From positions 4,712,001 through 4,776,000 of the forward strand of contig NZ_CP015600.1 in NCBI RefSeq assembly GCF_001647715.1: 64,000 bases of DNA, read 5' to 3'. The DNA comes from Pseudomonas antarctica (GTDB lineage Bacteria; Pseudomonadota; Gammaproteobacteria; Pseudomonadales; Pseudomonadaceae). Shown piece by piece: positions 56,017-64,000 of this stretch. Made by a program: the position numbers and the translations under genes. Every line of letters starts with the position of its first letter. The stretch's first letter is position 1. The notes below the pieces were generated by a model. The model was not told the DNA's origin. It made no database searches and worked only from the letters and a program-made list of their open reading frames with translations.

Positions 56017-57012
56017 TCAAACCCAGCGCAATCGTCGAAATAGCCACCATTGCCCGAGCGCGACAGCCACCATCATCAGGCAGGCAATCGCGAATCCGTA
56101 GGGGTCACCGGAGAAGGGTATTCCGCCCACGTTTATACCCAGCAAACCGGTCAGAAAACTCATCGGCAGGAAGATTCCCGTGATGATCCCAAAGCGATAC
56201 ATGGTGCGATTCATGCGCACGCTCAAGCGCCGGTCTTCGGTCTCAAGCACAAGCCCCACGCGCTCCCGAGTCAATTCGAGCTCTTCCAGGTAACGGGTCA
56301 GGCTGTTGTTCAATTCGTTCCAATAGTCAGCATCATCGTTACAGAACCACGGCAATTTGATCCGCGTCAGCTGGGCAAAAATATCCCGCTGCGGCGCCAG
56401 GAATCGCTTCAGCCCAGCCGCTCGTCGACGGATCTGCAAAACATTGCCATGTTCCGGAGTATACCGTTCGTCGGCATCAAGTTTTTCTTCCTCGAAATCG
56501 ACGATTTCGGAAAGATCGGTCACCAAATCCTGCACTTTATGGGTCAGGTACTGCGCCATATAAAGGATGAGTTCAGACGAGGTTTTTGGGCCTTTGCCCT
56601 CCGCCAGTTGCACCAGCAACTCATCAGTGGCGCGCAGCGGGCGCAAGCGCAAGGAAATCACGCGACTGGCCGCAGCGAAGATACGCACCGAGACCATGTC
56701 TTCCGGCTCGGCCCCCGGGTTGAGGTTGACCCCTCGCAGAAACAGCAGCAATTCGTCGTCCGGCAGCGGCAACAGGCGCGGACGGGTGTTTTCCTCCAGC
56801 AACAAGTCGCACGCGAACTCGCTCAAGCCGCTGGATTTACGCAACCAGGTCTGGGTCTGCGGATGGCTGCGATCCCAATGCAACCACAGGCTTTCCTGGG
56901 GCTGCAGTTGCAAATCGTCGAGCTCAGTCCGGGTAATCGAACGCGCACCGCCTTTACCGTCCAGTACCAGGGCATGCACCAGCCCCCACTGCGCGTTTTC
57001 TTCCTCGAACAT
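56017..57012 (-). CDS. cmaX: CmaX, CorA/ZntB-like divalent cation transporter
   Basis: The 331-residue protein has a large cytoplasmic N-terminal domain and two C-terminal membrane helices (about 270-292 and 304-324). The loop between them has GIN in LLGINVGG, where CorA magnesium channels have GMN and ZntB has GVN. Cation identity is therefore open. It lies upstream of crfX-cmpX-sigX on the same strand. The start at 57012 has AGGGG five bases upstream. Confidence 0.92.
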   Translation of the reverse strand: MFEEENAQWGLVHALVLDGKGGARSITRTELDDLQLQPQESLWLHWDRSHPQTQTWLRKSSGLSEFACDLLLEENTRPRLLPLPDDELLLFLRGVNLNPGAEPEDMVSVRIFAAASRVISLRLRPLRATDELLVQLAEGKGPKTSSELILYMAQYLTHKVQDLVTDLSEIVDFEEEKLDADERYTPEHGNVLQIRRRAAGLKRFLAPQRDIFAQLTRIKLPWFCNDDADYWNELNNSLTRYLEELELTRERVGLVLETEDRRLSVRMNRTMYRFGIITGIFLPMSFLTGLLGINVGGIPFSGDPYGFAIACLMMVAVALGQWWLFRRLRWV

Positions 57013-57036
57013 CCTCACCCCTATGGCTACAGCAGT

Positions 57037-57528
57037 TTATTCAGGCATTTTCAGCGGGCTTGGCGAGACGATCACACCATTATTGTCCGCATAGATGTAT
57101 TCACCCGGGCGGAAGGTCACGCCCGCGAAGGTCACCACTACGTTCAGGTCGCCAATGCCGCGCTTGTCGGTTTTCATCGGGTGAGAGGCCAGTGCCTGCA
57201 CACCCAGGTCAGTCTGGGCGATGACATCGACATCACGGATGCAACCGTAGATCACCAGCCCTTCCCAGCCGTTTTTTGCGGCTTTCTCGGCGATCATGTC
57301 ACCCAGCAACGCGCGGCGCAGGGAACCACCACCGTCGACTACCAGCACTTTGCCGGCACCCGGCTGGTCGGCCTGCTCCTTGACCAACGAGTTGTCTTCG
57401 AAGCATTTGATGGTGACGATTTCGCCACCAAAGGAGTCTCGGCCACCGAAATTGCTGAACATCGGCTCAACCACCTGCACCAGGTCCGGGTAGGCGTCGC
57501 ACAAGTCGGGCGTCACGTAATGGTTCAT
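57037..57528 (-). CDS. rraA: RraA family protein (RNase E activity regulator A)
   Basis: The 163-residue product begins [20 protein letters not shown] and has the conserved [20 protein letters not shown] and [20 protein letters not shown] segments. RraA proteins bind RNase E and reduce its activity; some relatives are aldolases acting on oxaloacetate or HMG, so an enzymatic role cannot be ruled out. The ATG at 57528 has AGGAG upstream. It is followed by cmaX after about 25 bases. Confidence 0.92.
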   Translation of the reverse strand: MNHYVTPDLCDAYPDLVQVVEPMFSNFGGRDSFGGEIVTIKCFEDNSLVKEQADQPGAGKVLVVDGGGSLRRALLGDMIAEKAAKNGWEGLVIYGCIRDVDVIAQTDLGVQALASHPMKTDKRGIGDLNVVVTFAGVTFRPGEYIYADNNGVIVSPSPLKMPE

Positions 57529-57759
57529 CGAGAAACTCCTGTCGTGAAAGAAGAGGTCGAACATCCCACGGTGTACATCAGAAAAACGCGTCGTGACAGG
57601 CAATCTTTACATGCTCACCCGTTGACGGCGGCCATGATCAAACCCATTTTGTCGCAACGCAATAGCCATTGCGCGACTGAATATGACCAGAAGCCCATAA
57701 CGCGTCATATCTTAGCCGCAACCACACACAAGTGAAACGCCCTTGGTAGAGCGCTTGCG

Positions 57760-58749
57760 TCAAACCGTTGCGGCAATCTGCGATTGAGCCCCGAACAAAG
57801 GTGTGAGCGGATCGTTCAACCACTGCGCCACCAACGGCCACACTTCGGCCTGGGCGGCTTTACTGACCAGCATTTCAACATGCCCGAAATCCCCGGTAAA
57901 ACCTTGCCCGCGCCCCAGGCACAGGTATTGGCGATGCACAGAGCCCACTTGCTCGAACAGTTTGCGACACGCCCAATCCGGGTCTTGCCGATCACCCGCA
58001 GCGCTCACCGCCAACAGCGGCACGTCAACGTCGGCCAAGCCCTTCCACCAGTCTTGCTTACCCTCGCCAAAGCGACCGAACAGGCCATTCCAGCGCATGG
58101 CCTCGATCATCACGCCCGCCGGCTCGTCCTCCGGACCGCGCTTGAGGCGGGAGCCGGATACCTCGCCAAAGCGCTTCAGAAGCAAACGCCCCGTCCACTC
58201 CAGCGGTGGAATTTTCAACGGCCAGTGGGTGCGGCTGACCTGGCAGCCAAACAGCGCGACTGAGGCCACTGCTGGCGCGCCAAGGTGCTGACCGCCCAAG
58301 GCTGCCGCCAGAGCGGTGCCACCCAGGGAATGCCCAATCCAGTGCGGGATTTGCGCACTTTGCTCACGCACAAACGCCCCGATGGCCGGCAAATCGTAAC
58401 GCGCATAATCGGCGACGCGATTGCTGGCGTAGTTCTGATTGCGCTTGGACAGGCCATGCCCACGCATTTCCGGGATCCATACATCAAATCCCTGGCGCGC
58501 CAGGTAAGCGCCCAGGCCGATGCCTTTAGGCGAGTACCAGAAGCGCCGATTGGAAAAACTGCCGTGCACTAAAATTACCGGCATGCCCCGGTTTTCCGGG
58601 ACATCCGCCAGGCCCAAACGGGTCACGGCCAACTCGACGGTGCCGTCCGGGCTGTTGCCGGGTTTGAGGCGGTACACATCTTCACTCAGGTCGCCGCGAC
58701 GTTCAGCGCTGATCAGGGCGACGGGAAACAGGTTGCTACTGCTTTGCAT
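57760..58749 (-). CDS. Alpha/beta-fold hydrolase
   Basis: The 329-residue protein has the alpha/beta hydrolase fold. PVILVHGSFSNRRFW is the oxyanion loop, GHSLGGTALAAALGG contains the nucleophile elbow serine at about 150, and GDFGHVEMLVSK ends with the probable catalytic histidine. The substrate is unknown. A terminator-like hairpin lies 18 bases before the start codon, after ppsA on the same strand. Confidence 0.9.
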   Translation of the reverse strand: MQSSSNLFPVALISAERRGDLSEDVYRLKPGNSPDGTVELAVTRLGLADVPENRGMPVILVHGSFSNRRFWYSPKGIGLGAYLARQGFDVWIPEMRGHGLSKRNQNYASNRVADYARYDLPAIGAFVREQSAQIPHWIGHSLGGTALAAALGGQHLGAPAVASVALFGCQVSRTHWPLKIPPLEWTGRLLLKRFGEVSGSRLKRGPEDEPAGVMIEAMRWNGLFGRFGEGKQDWWKGLADVDVPLLAVSAAGDRQDPDWACRKLFEQVGSVHRQYLCLGRGQGFTGDFGHVEMLVSKAAQAEVWPLVAQWLNDPLTPLFGAQSQIAATV

Positions 58750-58763
58750 AATGCTCTTGCACA

Positions 58764-58797
58764 AAAAAGGGCGGCGTCCGGAAGGAGTTCCGCCCTG
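58764..58797 (-). terminator. Terminator just upstream of the hydrolase start codon
   Basis: On the minus strand AGGGCGG and CCGCCCT enclose a 15-base interior and are followed by TTTTTTG. It ends 14-18 bases before the hydrolase ATG. Confidence 0.78.
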
Positions 58798-58809
58798 CAC
58801 AGATAAGAA

Positions 58810-58843
58810 TGCCGGTCATCCTTAATGAGTGACCGGCACTTTT
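58810..58843 (-). terminator. Hairpin after ppsA
   Basis: TGCCGGTCA and TGACCGGCA pair over nine bases around an 11-base loop just after the ppsA stop. The T run is weak (TTCTT), so it may be a processing or stability hairpin rather than the main terminator. Confidence 0.6.
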
Positions 58844-58855
58844 GACGTAACGACC

Positions 58856-61231
58856 TTATGCGGGCGCTTGGCCTTCCGCGAGGAAGAACCAGGTTTCCAG
58901 CACGGAATCGGGGTTCAGCGAGACGCTTTCGATGCCCTGCTCCATCAGCCATTTGGCCAGGTCCGGGTGGTCGGAAGGGCCTTGGCCGCAGATCCCGATG
59001 TACTTGCCGGCCTTGTTACACGCCTGGATGGCGTTGGCCAGCAGCTTCTTGACCGCCGGGTTACGCTCGTCGAACAAGTGAGCGATGATCCCCGAATCGC
59101 GGTCCAGGCCCAGGGTCAGCTGGGTCAGGTCGTTGGAGCCGATGGAGAAACCGTCGAAGAACTCCAGGAACTCTTCGGCCAGGATGGCGTTGGATGGCAG
59201 TTCGCACATCATAATGACGCGCAAGCCGTTTTCACCACGACTCAGGCCGTTTTCCGCCAGCAGATCAACGACCTGGCTCGCCTCGCCGAGGGTACGCACG
59301 AACGGCACCATGATCTCGACGTTGGTCAGGCCCATCTCGTTGCGCACGCGTTTGAGCGCACGGCACTCCAGCTCGAAGCAGTCACGGAAAGCTTCGCTGA
59401 TGTAACGCGAGGCGCCGCGGAAACCCAGCATCGGGTTTTCTTCTTCCGGCTCATAGAGCTTGCCGCCGATCAGGTTGGCGTATTCGTTGGACTTGAAGTC
59501 CGACAGGCGCACGATGACCTTTTTCGGGTAGAAGGCCGCCGCCAGGGTGCTGATGCCTTCCACCAGCTTCTCGACGTAGAAACCTACCGGGTCGTTGTAG
59601 CCGGCGATGCGCTTGTCGACGCTTTCCTTGATCTCCAACGGCAGACCGTCGTAGTTCAGCAAGGCCTTGGGGTGCACGCCGATCATGCGGTTGATGATGA
59701 ACTCCAGGCGGGCCAGGCCCACACCGGCGTTTGGCAGCTGCGCGAAATCGAAGGCACGGTCCGGGTTACCGACGTTCATCATGATCTTGAACGGCAGGTC
59801 TGGCATGGCGTCGATGGAGTTTTGCTTGATGTCGAAGCCCAGTTCGCCTTCAAAGATGAAGCCGGTGTCGCCTTCGGCGCAGGACACCGTCACACCTTGG
59901 CCATCTTTCAACAGTTGGGTGGCGTTGCCGCAACCCACCACAGCAGGGATCCCCAGCTCACGGGCGATGATCGCCGCGTGACAGGTACGCCCGCCGCGGT
60001 TGGTGACGATGGCGCTGGCGCGCTTCATCACCGGCTCCCAGTCCGGGTCGGTCATGTCGGAAACCAGAACGTCGCCTGGCTGGACTTTGTCCATTTCGGA
60101 CACGTCCTTGATGATCCGCACTTTACCGGCGCCAATGCGCTGGCCGATGGCGCGACCTTCTACCAGCACGGTGCCGGTTTCTTTGAGCAGGTAACGCTCC
60201 ATGACGTTAGCCGAGGTACGGCTCTTCACGGTTTCAGGGCGAGCCTGCACGATGTACAACTTGCCGTCGTCACCGTCTTTGGCCCACTCGATGTCCATCG
60301 GGCACTTGTAGTGCTTTTCGATGATCATTGCTTGCTTGGCCAATTCGCTGACTTCGGCGTCGGTCAGGCAGAAACGCGCGCGTTCAGCCTTGTCGACATC
60401 AACGGTTTTCACCGAGCGACCGGCCTTGGCCTCGTCGCCGTAGATCATCTTGATGGCTTTGCTGCCCAGGTTACGGCGCAGGATGGCCGGACGGCCTGCC
60501 TCAAGGGTGTGTTTGTGGACGTAGAATTCGTCCGGGTTGACCGCGCCTTGTACGACGGTTTCGCCCAGGCCGTAGGCACCGGTGATAAACACCACGTCAC
60601 GGAAACCGGATTCGGTGTCCAGTGTGAACATCACGCCGGCGGTGCCGGTTTCCGAACGTACCATGCGCTGCACACCGGCAGACAAGGCCACCAGCTTGTG
60701 GTCGAAACCCTGGTGAACACGATAGGAAATAGCGCGGTCGTTGAACAGTGAGGCGAACACTTCCTTGGCTGCGCGGATAACGTTTTCCACGCCGCGGATA
60801 TTAAGGAAGGTTTCTTGCTGGCCGGCAAAGGAGGCATCCGGCAAGTCTTCAGCGGTGGCAGAAGAGCGCACGGCGACGGCCATGTCCGGGTTGCCGGCCG
60901 ACAAAATGGCGAAAGCAGTGCGGATTTCTTCGTTGAGCTTCTCGGGGAACTCGGCGTCCATGATCCATTTACGGATCTGGGCGCCGGTCTTGGCCAGGGC
61001 GTTGACGTCATCGACGTCCAGGGCGTCCAGCGCGGCGTGGATCTGAGCATTCAACCCGCTCAGCTCGAGGAAATCGCGGTAAGCCTGGGCCGTGGTGGCG
61101 AAACCACCGGGCACCGAAACACCAGCGCCTGCAAGATTACTGATCATCTCGCCGAGGGATGCGTTCTTGCCCCCCACATGCTCTACATCATGGACGCCGA
61201 GCTTATCGAGGGAAACTACGTACTCTACCAA
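58856..61231 (-). CDS. ppsA: Phosphoenolpyruvate synthase
   Basis: The 791-residue enzyme makes PEP from pyruvate and ATP for gluconeogenesis. The ATP-grasp domain is N-terminal ([36 protein letters not shown]). The swivelling domain holds the phospho-histidine in [20 protein letters not shown]. The PEP/pyruvate barrel follows with [14 protein letters not shown] and, near the end, [20 protein letters not shown]. The start [15 protein letters not shown] at 61231 fits the family. It is divergent from ppsR, its regulator. Confidence 0.97.
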   Translation of the reverse strand: MVEYVVSLDKLGVHDVEHVGGKNASLGEMISNLAGAGVSVPGGFATTAQAYRDFLELSGLNAQIHAALDALDVDDVNALAKTGAQIRKWIMDAEFPEKLNEEIRTAFAILSAGNPDMAVAVRSSATAEDLPDASFAGQQETFLNIRGVENVIRAAKEVFASLFNDRAISYRVHQGFDHKLVALSAGVQRMVRSETGTAGVMFTLDTESGFRDVVFITGAYGLGETVVQGAVNPDEFYVHKHTLEAGRPAILRRNLGSKAIKMIYGDEAKAGRSVKTVDVDKAERARFCLTDAEVSELAKQAMIIEKHYKCPMDIEWAKDGDDGKLYIVQARPETVKSRTSANVMERYLLKETGTVLVEGRAIGQRIGAGKVRIIKDVSEMDKVQPGDVLVSDMTDPDWEPVMKRASAIVTNRGGRTCHAAIIARELGIPAVVGCGNATQLLKDGQGVTVSCAEGDTGFIFEGELGFDIKQNSIDAMPDLPFKIMMNVGNPDRAFDFAQLPNAGVGLARLEFIINRMIGVHPKALLNYDGLPLEIKESVDKRIAGYNDPVGFYVEKLVEGISTLAAAFYPKKVIVRLSDFKSNEYANLIGGKLYEPEEENPMLGFRGASRYISEAFRDCFELECRALKRVRNEMGLTNVEIMVPFVRTLGEASQVVDLLAENGLSRGENGLRVIMMCELPSNAILAEEFLEFFDGFSIGSNDLTQLTLGLDRDSGIIAHLFDERNPAVKKLLANAIQACNKAGKYIGICGQGPSDHPDLAKWLMEQGIESVSLNPDSVLETWFFLAEGQAPA

Positions 61232-61409
61232 GGTGATCTCTCCACTTTCTGTGTTGGAAAAGCTCAGGACGCCGGCTGCTCAGTAGGAGCAAACGCTGAC
61301 GCTTGTGGCCTGGACCTGGAAAATAAGTGAGAATGCGGCCCACTGCGGGACGGCAAAATCGCGCCTATCATATCCAAGATTCGCCATCAGCTTAAGGCCC
61401 AGGGCTCAA

Positions 61410-62228
61410 ATGAAACGATCTGCTTTCTTTATCTCCGACGGCACCGGCATTACAGCCGAAACATTGGGTCAGAGCCTGCTCGCGCAGTTCGAAAACATTA
61501 CCTTCGCCAAATTCACGCGGCCCTATATCGACAGCGTGGATAAAGCGCGGGCCATGGTACAACAAATCAATCTGGCGGCCGAAAAAGACGGTTGTCGCCC
61601 GATCATTTTCGACACCATCGTCAATCAGGATATTCGTGAGATCCTCGCGACTTCCAATGGTTTCATGATCGACATCTTCTCCACGTTCCTGGCGCCGCTG
61701 GAGCAAGAGCTGAGTGAACACTCTTCCTATTCCGTAGGAAAGTCCCATTCCATTGGGCACAACTCCAATTATATGGAGCGTATCGAGGCGGTAAACTTCG
61801 CCCTCGACAACGATGACGGCGCCCGTACTCACTACTATGACAAGGCCGACCTGATCCTGGTGGGCGTATCCCGCTGCGGCAAGACCCCGACGTGCCTGTA
61901 CATGGCCATGCAGTTCGGCATCCGCGCGGCCAACTATCCGCTGACCGAAGACGACATGGAGCACCTGACGCTGCCGGCCGCCCTGCGCGCGCACCAGCAC
62001 AAGCTGTTCGGCCTGACCATCGACCCGGACCGCCTCACCGCCATCCGCAATGAGCGCAAGCCCAACAGCCGCTACTCCAGCTATGCCCAGTGCGAGTTCG
62101 AAGTGCGCGAAGTGGAAAATCTGTTCCGTCGCGAGAATATTGCGCACATCAATTCCACGCATTTCTCGGTGGAAGAGATATCGGCGAAGATTCTGGTAGA
62201 GAAAGGCGTAGAGCGACGCTTTAAATAA
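61410..62228 (+). CDS. ppsR: PEP synthase regulatory protein (kinase/pyrophosphorylase)
   Basis: The 272-residue DUF299 protein starts [20 protein letters not shown] and has the P-loop [19 protein letters not shown] near residue 155. It phosphorylates PpsA on a threonine next to the catalytic histidine using ADP and reverses this with phosphate. The ATG at 61410 matches family alignment; the longer frame upstream is part of the divergent promoter. A REPIN follows. Confidence 0.96.
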   Translation: MKRSAFFISDGTGITAETLGQSLLAQFENITFAKFTRPYIDSVDKARAMVQQINLAAEKDGCRPIIFDTIVNQDIREILATSNGFMIDIFSTFLAPLEQELSEHSSYSVGKSHSIGHNSNYMERIEAVNFALDNDDGARTHYYDKADLILVGVSRCGKTPTCLYMAMQFGIRAANYPLTEDDMEHLTLPAALRAHQHKLFGLTIDPDRLTAIRNERKPNSRYSSYAQCEFEVREVENLFRRENIAHINSTHFSVEEISAKILVEKGVERRFK

Positions 62229-62249
62229 TCTCTGTTGCTTGAACTGACG

Positions 62250-62318
62250 CCATCGCAGGCAAGCCAGCTCCCATAGCGGAATACACTGCAAATGTGGGAG
62301 CTGGCTTGCCTGCGATGA
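62250..62318. repeat. REPIN between ppsR and the MocR gene
   Basis: CATCGCAGGCAAGCCAGC with TCCCA at 62251 faces TGTGGGAGCTGGCTTGC with CTGCGATG at 62293, 19 bases apart. It lies between two convergent genes. Confidence 0.88.
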
Positions 62319-62339
62319 ACGGTAACTCGGTTTACCGTC

Positions 62340-63764
62340 CTACAAATGAAACCTGTCCCCACCCTGCCCCAACGCCGTCGCCAGCGCATCAAACCCCGCC
62401 CGCAACAACTGGTCATCCCCCGACGTATTACAAATGCTCGCCCGAATAAACTGCGGCACTGCTGTTTGCCCCACGGCAAACGCCTCGGCGGTGGCGATCA
62501 GGTAATTATTCTGCTTGAGCTCCGCCTCAATTTCCGACGCTCGCCATGGCTCCGGTACTTCAATCCAGAAATGCGGACTGTTGAGGTGGGTGCGGTACTC
62601 CAAGCCGGTCAGCAGGTCACGCACCAGGGCTTTGCGTCGGCTGATCTCATTGATTTGTTGGCGTAACAGGTATTCCGCCGTGCCGTTTTCGATCCACTGG
62701 GTTGCCAGTTCCAGGGTCACCGGCGTGGCCATCCAGCACGTCGAGCGCAACGCTGCCGAAATACGGCTGACCAACGCCGGTGGCGCATGCACATATCCCA
62801 CACGTAACCCGGCAGACACCGCCTTGCTCAGGCTACTGATCAAAATCGTACGCTCCGGTGCGAAAAAGCTTAGCGGTGGTGGGCGATCTTCCACCAGGAC
62901 GCCGTGGGCTTCGTCTTCAAGAATCAGCAGATTATGCTCACGGCATACCTTAACCAAAGCCTCACGGCGTGCGACAGACAGCACCGCCGTGGTCGGATTC
63001 TGGATGGTCGGTGTGCAGTACAGCGCCGAAACCCGGTGATTACGACAAACTTCATCCAGCGCACCGGGCAGCACGCCTTCCTCATCCATCTCCAGACCGA
63101 TCAGACGTACGCCGAGCATCCGCGCAGCGGTAATCAGCCCAGGGTACGTGAGCTGTTCAGTGACCACCGTATCGCCCGCCCGCAGCAGCGCCATCATGGC
63201 GCAAAGCAAGCCATGCTGGCCGCCATTGACACAGATGACCTGCTCGGGAATCGGGTGAAATTCGCGCTGCACCAGCCATTGCGCACCGGCCTCACGGTAG
63301 CGCGGCAAACCGGCGTCGGGTGTGTAGGCACTGATGTCTTGAAGGAACTTGGCATTGGTCGACAGGGTTTGGAAGCTCTGCGCGAGAAACACCGTCTCCT
63401 GCCCGGGAATATGCATGTTACGGCTCATATCGAAATAATGACGTGGCTCCTCGCTGACGTTGCGAAAGCCTTCATCACGCTGACGCTCCATCCCACGCTT
63501 GCGTACGAAAGTACCGTCACCCACCCGTGCCACCACTAACCCAAGGCGTTCCAGTTCGCCGTAGGCTCGGCTGATGGTGCCGATGGTCACGCCCAGATTG
63601 TCGGAAAGAACCCGATGGGGCGGCAGTTTTCGCCCCGGCTCAATCAAGCCTTCAAGGATGCCGCGTTCCATCACGTCAGACAGGCGCTTGTACTTCACGC
63701 CCTGACCGCTGGACAACCCCTCACGCATAATTGACACCATGTCAATATTTGTTTTGACAGCCAT
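62340..63764 (-). CDS. MocR-type GntR regulator with aminotransferase-like domain
   Basis: A 474-residue fusion. Residues 23-90 are a GntR winged helix (SDVMERGILEGLIEPGRKLP, LGVTIGTISRAYGELERLGL). Residues 115-470 are a type I aminotransferase-like domain with the PLP lysine K314 in SLSKAVSAGLRVG. MocR proteins use PLP as effector rather than for catalysis. The ATG at 63764 has AGGG six bases upstream. It is divergent from an EamA transporter gene, a frequent pairing, and probably regulates it. Confidence 0.92.
   Translation of the reverse strand: MAVKTNIDMVSIMREGLSSGQGVKYKRLSDVMERGILEGLIEPGRKLPPHRVLSDNLGVTIGTISRAYGELERLGLVVARVGDGTFVRKRGMERQRDEGFRNVSEEPRHYFDMSRNMHIPGQETVFLAQSFQTLSTNAKFLQDISAYTPDAGLPRYREAGAQWLVQREFHPIPEQVICVNGGQHGLLCAMMALLRAGDTVVTEQLTYPGLITAARMLGVRLIGLEMDEEGVLPGALDEVCRNHRVSALYCTPTIQNPTTAVLSVARREALVKVCREHNLLILEDEAHGVLVEDRPPPLSFFAPERTILISSLSKAVSAGLRVGYVHAPPALVSRISAALRSTCWMATPVTLELATQWIENGTAEYLLRQQINEISRRKALVRDLLTGLEYRTHLNSPHFWIEVPEPWRASEIEAELKQNNYLIATAEAFAVGQTAVPQFIRASICNTSGDDQLLRAGFDALATALGQGGDRFHL
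63730..63759. promoter_or_regulatory. TTGACA/TGTCAA half-sites within the first MocR codons
   Basis: ATTGACACCATGTCAAT (63730-63746) is a perfect dyad with seven-base arms, and another TTGACA lies at 63754. The dyad occupies codons 7-12 of the MocR gene as called. It may be an internal operator. Confidence 0.4.
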
Positions 63765-63867
63765 CATTCGCCCTAATAGTGTGCTTTTACGGGTTCAATC
63801 ACCGAATGAAACAACTTAATACACAGTCAATATAGAGTTCAATTCCGGCTCAGGGAAGCAATAAACG

Positions 63868-64000
63868 ATGCCAATGTCCGCCGTTCTTGAAAACACTACA
63901 AAAACAAAAACTCAGAAACAGTGGTTGGCCGGCCTGGTAACCAGCGTGATGTTTCTTATCGTGTGCCTGAGTTGGGGCACCACTTGGCTGGGGATCAAGA
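63868..64000 (+). CDS. EamA family transporter, N-terminal part (cut by window edge)
   Basis: Forty-four codons are visible: MPMSAVLENTTKTKTQKQWL, then a first membrane helix that includes VMFLIVCLSWGTTWLGIK, the typical EamA first helix with its W-G-T/S pattern. AGGGAAG lies about nine bases upstream. A second ATG at 63874 is possible. The remainder is outside the window. The transported compound is unknown; its regulator is likely the divergent MocR protein. Confidence 0.8.
   Translation, partial: MPMSAVLENTTKTKTQKQWLAGLVTSVMFLIVCLSWGTTWLGIK

Noticed and set aside
56050..57735. A 561-codon plus-strand frame across cmaX and rraA
   Set aside because: It crosses two clear minus-strand genes and their gap and encodes nothing recognisable.
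58829..60751. A 640-codon plus-strand frame antisense to ppsA
   Set aside because: Shadow of the ppsA coding sequence; no start signal, no domain, repeated valine/alanine/glycine bias.

Overview
The window is chromosomal DNA from a Pseudomonas, most likely of the P. fluorescens group. The evidence is gene content and order: recR/ybaB/dnaX, ligA/zipA/smc, xdhABC/guaD, rlmL/rmf/pyrD, nasST/narK/nirBD/nas/cobA and oprF/sigX/cmpX/crfX/cmaX/rraA/ppsA/ppsR. These blocks follow the order I know from P. aeruginosa and its relatives. High GC content, long antisense shadow ORFs and GTGGGAGC-type REP palindromes fit the same group. I recognise about 49 protein genes (two cut by the window edges) and one 4.5S RNA gene. 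I saw no tRNA, rRNA, insertion sequence, prophage or CRISPR array.

Layout. 1-3861 (minus): recR (partial), an MDR-family oxidoreductase, ybaB and dnaX. 3995-7990: a small accessory set (solute-binding protein, VOC protein, EamA exporter, LysR regulator, DUF2167 membrane protein). 8076-11702: an accessory island with two tandem N-acetylmuramidase genes, a secreted candidate immunity protein and a divergent lipoprotein. 11800-11913: 4.5S RNA. 12138-21129 (minus): zinc peptidase, ligA, zipA, smc and a GntR regulator. 21410-29858: purine catabolism (xdhA, xdhB, xdhC, guaD), an FCD-type GntR regulator and a BenE transporter. 29915-38789: yggL, dacB, a CHASE/PAS/GGDEF protein, rlmL, rmf and pyrD.

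38876-41372 (minus) holds three genes that look like pieces of an SPI-1-type type III secretion system: an InvG/SctC-like secretin, a HilA-like winged-helix protein of DNA-binding-domain size, and an IagB-like transglycosylase. No other secretion genes flank them. 41656-53028 (plus) is a complete nitrate assimilation region: the NasS sensor, the NasT ANTAR antiterminator, the NarK-type transporter, a fused PP2C phosphatase/Ser-Thr kinase, NirB, NirD, assimilatory nitrate reductase and CobA (siroheme synthesis). Each of its three transcription units has a leader with a hexaloop hairpin (A at loop position 1, G at 4) followed by an intrinsic terminator, the RNA architecture read by ANTAR proteins. 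The genes therefore appear to form one NasS/NasT antitermination regulon that includes nasST itself.

53089-57528 (minus) is the envelope-stress block oprF, sigX, cmpX, crfX, cmaX and rraA. 57760-62228 carries an alpha/beta hydrolase, ppsA and the divergent ppsR, which controls PpsA. The window ends with a MocR-type regulator divergent from the start of an EamA transporter. The most unusual content is the muramidase/immunity island, the orphan type III secretion trio and the three NasT-type RNA leaders.
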